From NCBI GenBank assembly GCA_023511915.1, contig JAIMAN010000011.1, forward strand, positions 1 to 57,400: DNA of 57,400 nucleotides, written 5' to 3'. This DNA comes from Armatimonadota bacterium (lineage in GTDB: Bacteria; Armatimonadota; Fimbriimonadia; Fimbriimonadales; GBS-DC). The translations under genes and the position numbers were made by a program. Of the stretch, positions 54,791 through 57,400 are shown in pieces. The notes under the pieces were generated by a model. That model did not search any database. It was not told where the DNA came from and worked only from the letters and a program-made list of their open reading frames with translations. The stretch's first letter is position 1. Each line of letters begins with the position of its first letter.

Positions 54791-55543
54791 CTAATGCCCC
54801 GAATGCGACGCCTCCTTCGCCGACTTCTCGGCGTGCGCGTCCCCCTCTATGCCTTCGGGCAGCTTCAGCCACTCGACCTTCCCCTCGCGTAGGTGGTACA
54901 CCCCGCCTGCGAACTGCACCTTGCCCGCCTCGTACTGCTTGCGCACGATTTCGCTGCGCTCCAAGATGACCCGAATCGTATAGCGCACATTCTCCTGCGT
55001 CACGCGCTCAATCAGCGCGTCACCCTTGAGGTGGGGGTGTGTGTGGCGCAGTTGTCGAATCACAGGCTCAATATGCCTGACCAGATGCGGCAAGTGCCCC
55101 TCTAACGACTGCCCATCGACCGCCGCCTTGACCGCCCCGCAGTGCGTGTGCCCCAGCACCACAATCAGTGGCGCCTTGAGGTGTTCCACCGCGTACTCAA
55201 TCGAGGCGAGGTTCTCCGCGTTGACGATATTGCCCCCCACGCGCACGACGAACAGGTCGCCCAGCCCCTGATTGAAGATAATCTCAGGCGGCACGCGCGA
55301 GTCGGAGCAGGCAACGACCACCGCGAACGGGTGCTGCCCTTCGGTCTCCAGCGTGTAGCGGGTCATCTCGTCCACTTTGGGCGTCTGCAGCGCGCCCTTC
55401 GCGAACTGCTCGTTGCCGTACTTGAGCTTGCCCAGCGGGTCAGACGGGATGGGTTTCGGCGTAGGCGCGAGCATCCGCCCCGCGATTACCCCAATCCCCG
55501 CCGCGATTAGCCCAACCGCCAACGCCTTCACCAACGGTTTCAT
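54791..55543 (-). CDS. Beta-class carbonic anhydrase with N-terminal signal/anchor
   Basis: VVACSDSRVPPEIIFNQGLGDLFVVRVGGNI, VVLGHTHCGAVKAAVDG. Confidence 0.92.
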   Translation of the reverse strand: MKPLVKALAVGLIAAGIGVIAGRMLAPTPKPIPSDPLGKLKYGNEQFAKGALQTPKVDEMTRYTLETEGQHPFAVVVACSDSRVPPEIIFNQGLGDLFVVRVGGNIVNAENLASIEYAVEHLKAPLIVVLGHTHCGAVKAAVDGQSLEGHLPHLVRHIEPVIRQLRHTHPHLKGDALIERVTQENVRYTIRVILERSEIVRKQYEAGKVQFAGGVYHLREGKVEWLKLPEGIEGDAHAEKSAKEASHSGH

Positions 55544-55593
55544 CGCATGGGGGATTCTTCCACACCTCGCCCCGTGTGCCATAATATTGCCGT

Positions 55594-56604
55594 ATGCCAG
55601 CGATTGTTGTGGAGCGACTGTCCAAAACCTACTTCACTTACAAACGCCCGCCGGGGGTCTGGAGCGCGGTCAAGAGCCTGTTTCGGCGCGAGCGGCACGA
55701 GATACAAGCCGTGCGCGACATTTCGTTCACCATCGAAGAAGGCGAGCTGGTCGGCTTTCTGGGACCCAACGGTGCGGGCAAGACCACCACGCTGAAGATG
55801 CTGTCGGGCATCATCTTCCCGACATCGGGTGCGGCGCGCGTGCTGGGCTATGTGCCATGGGAGCGACACGCCGAAATGCAACGCCAAATCGCGCTGGTGA
55901 TGGGGCAAAAGATGCAGCTCTGGTGGGACTTGCCGCCCTACGAGTCGTACCTGCTGCTCAAGGCGCTTTACGAAGTGCCCGACGATGCATTCGAAAAGCG
56001 CGTCCACGAGCTGGCGGAGATGCTGGAGATTCGGCATGTGTTGCACACACAGGTGCGGCGGCTATCGCTGGGCGAGCGGATGAAGTGCGAGTTGCTGGCG
56101 GCGCTGTTGCATCGCCCGCGTGTGCTGTTTCTGGACGAGCCGACGATTGGGCTGGATGTCGTCTCCCAAAAGCGCATCCGCGAGTTCCTGCGCGAGTATA
56201 ACCAGCGCGAGCGCACCACAATCCTGCTCACCAGCCACTACATGCAGGATGTGCAGGAGCTGGCACAGCGCGTGCTGATTATCCATCACGGGCAGCTGAT
56301 CTTCGACGACACGCTCCGCGCACTGGTGGAGCGGTACAGCCCCTCCAAAGCGTTGCACCTGCGCTTGGAGCAGCCCGCCGACGCCGAGACGCTGAGCCGT
56401 TTCGGGCGCATCGTGCGGATGGACGGGCTGGAGGCGGTGCTGGAGGTGCCCCGCGAGCTGGTCAGCCGTGTCGCCAGCGAGATCCTGCAATCGCTGCCCG
56501 TGTACGACATCACTATCGAGGAGGTGGACATCGACGAGATTATCCGCGACATCTTCGCGGGCAAGCGCGAGGCGGGCGCGCTGGTGAACACCGCGGGCAG
56601 TTAG
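55594..56604 (+). CDS. ABC-2-type transporter ATP-binding protein
   Basis: GFLGPNGAGKTTTLKMLSGI, RRLSLGERMKCELLAALLHRPRVLFLDEPTIGLD. Confidence 0.93.
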   Translation: MPAIVVERLSKTYFTYKRPPGVWSAVKSLFRRERHEIQAVRDISFTIEEGELVGFLGPNGAGKTTTLKMLSGIIFPTSGAARVLGYVPWERHAEMQRQIALVMGQKMQLWWDLPPYESYLLLKALYEVPDDAFEKRVHELAEMLEIRHVLHTQVRRLSLGERMKCELLAALLHRPRVLFLDEPTIGLDVVSQKRIREFLREYNQRERTTILLTSHYMQDVQELAQRVLIIHHGQLIFDDTLRALVERYSPSKALHLRLEQPADAETLSRFGRIVRMDGLEAVLEVPRELVSRVASEILQSLPVYDITIEEVDIDEIIRDIFAGKREAGALVNTAGS

Positions 56605-57128
56605 GCGGACACGCTCTCCAACCACTGGCTTAGCTCGCGGGCGAAGTCGCGAAAGGTTTTGGGCGCGCGTCGCGCGTACTGCGCCACACGGTCTAAATCC
56701 ACCGCCATATACTCGTGAACCAGCACATTCCGAAAGCCGCCTGCGCCGCGCAGTCGCCTGTAAAGCGTTGCCGAGATGACCTTGTGCGCCTGCAGCGCTG
56801 CAAGCGAGGCTTCGTATCTGTCGGGCAGCGTCCCAAAATGGCGCGTTAAGATATGCTGCGCTGCTTGCAGGATGAATGAGATGCCCGCCAGGCGATCCGT
56901 GCCCAGCCACAGCGACAGGTCGGCGTACAGCGCGGGGAACGAGTAGCCCGCATCGGGCAACACCGCAAGGTCGATGTCGGTTGCGCGGTCGCAATCGTCC
57001 AGTGCGGAACCGAACAGGTACGCCAGCTGCACAGGATGCCGCGCCAGCAACTCAGGCACACACGCCAGCCGCTGGCGGATGTCCGCAGGCAGCGGAGGCA
57101 GGTGGGCATACTTCTCGCGCACTGCCAT
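56601..57128 (-). CDS. Single-chain MNT nucleotidyltransferase-HEPN (HepT-like) fusion; alternative start 57155
   Basis: LAYLFGSALDDCDRATDIDLAVL (GSx9DxD) followed by GFRNVLVHEYMAVD (Rx4HxY) in one ORF. Confidence 0.8.
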   Translation of the reverse strand: MAVREKYAHLPPLPADIRQRLACVPELLARHPVQLAYLFGSALDDCDRATDIDLAVLPDAGYSFPALYADLSLWLGTDRLAGISFILQAAQHILTRHFGTLPDRYEASLAALQAHKVISATLYRRLRGAGGFRNVLVHEYMAVDLDRVAQYARRAPKTFRDFARELSQWLESVSA

Positions 57129-57168
57129 AATCGCAGTATACCCTTGACGCGCCACCTGCCCGCGCGAT

Positions 57169-57400
57169 TCACTTCAACCGCATCGGCTTGAACATCCACC
57201 AGCCCGCCAAGTCGCGCTGGTCGGCGTAGTGGGGCGAGGTGGGGTCTTCGCTCTGCCCAGGCGGCAGCACCGTCTCGCCGAAGAACTCCGCGCCGAACTG
57301 GATGATTTGGATGTACGAGCCGCGATCGGTGTACGGCACACCGGGCATCGTGTCGCCCCAGCCCATGCGCGGCGCACTGTAGCGCCACAAGTTCATCGAC
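57169..57400 (-). CDS. C-terminal fragment of penicillin acylase-family (Ntn) amidase; continues beyond window
   Basis: SYIQIIQFGAEFFGETVLPPGQSEDPTSPHYADQRDLAGWWMFKPMRLK resembles the C-terminal region of the family; open at window edge. Confidence 0.65.
   Translation of the reverse strand, partial: SMNLWRYSAPRMGWGDTMPGVPYTDRGSYIQIIQFGAEFFGETVLPPGQSEDPTSPHYADQRDLAGWWMFKPMRLK

Noticed and set aside
1-57400. tRNA, rRNA, transposase or integrase genes
   Set aside because: None recognised on either strand by inspection; a tRNAscan/Infernal/ISfinder run would be needed to exclude them formally.

Overview
High-GC bacterial chromosome segment (57.4 kb). Its style resembles a thermophilic Armatimonadota/Fimbriimonadales-like genome; that taxon is an inference from protein style, the dcw layout and dockerin-like C-termini, and was not tested. 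The backbone is a complete, tightly overlapping 16-gene dcw division/cell-wall cluster on the minus strand: mraZ-rsmH-ftsL-ftsI-murE-murF-mraY-murD-ftsW-murG-murC::ddl-ftsQ-DUF881-sbp-ftsA-ftsZ, 38223 down to 19829. It includes a MurC-Ddl fusion, a consensus sigma70-type promoter, and a phased AGTGG repeat array upstream of mraZ that looks like a MraZ operator. Other content: secreted beta-propeller/LamG/HAF proteins with dockerin-like C-termini, rseP, cysteine desulfurase, nadK, glcF, aroE, tnaA-like lyase, rel-dtd, fliI, pyrDB-pyrK, carbonic anhydrase, and a single-chain MNT-HEPN (MntA-HepT-like) protein. The most unusual signal is a dispersed multi-hairpin palindromic repeat family: two copies sit inside the coding regions of murD and murE, in different reading frames, and a third is intergenic. 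Other leads are a second unrelated palindromic element, several -10 boxes placed about 6-8 nt from start codons (leaderless candidates), and near-identical dockerin-coding DNA in unrelated genes. No rRNA, tRNA, CRISPR array or transposase was recognised.
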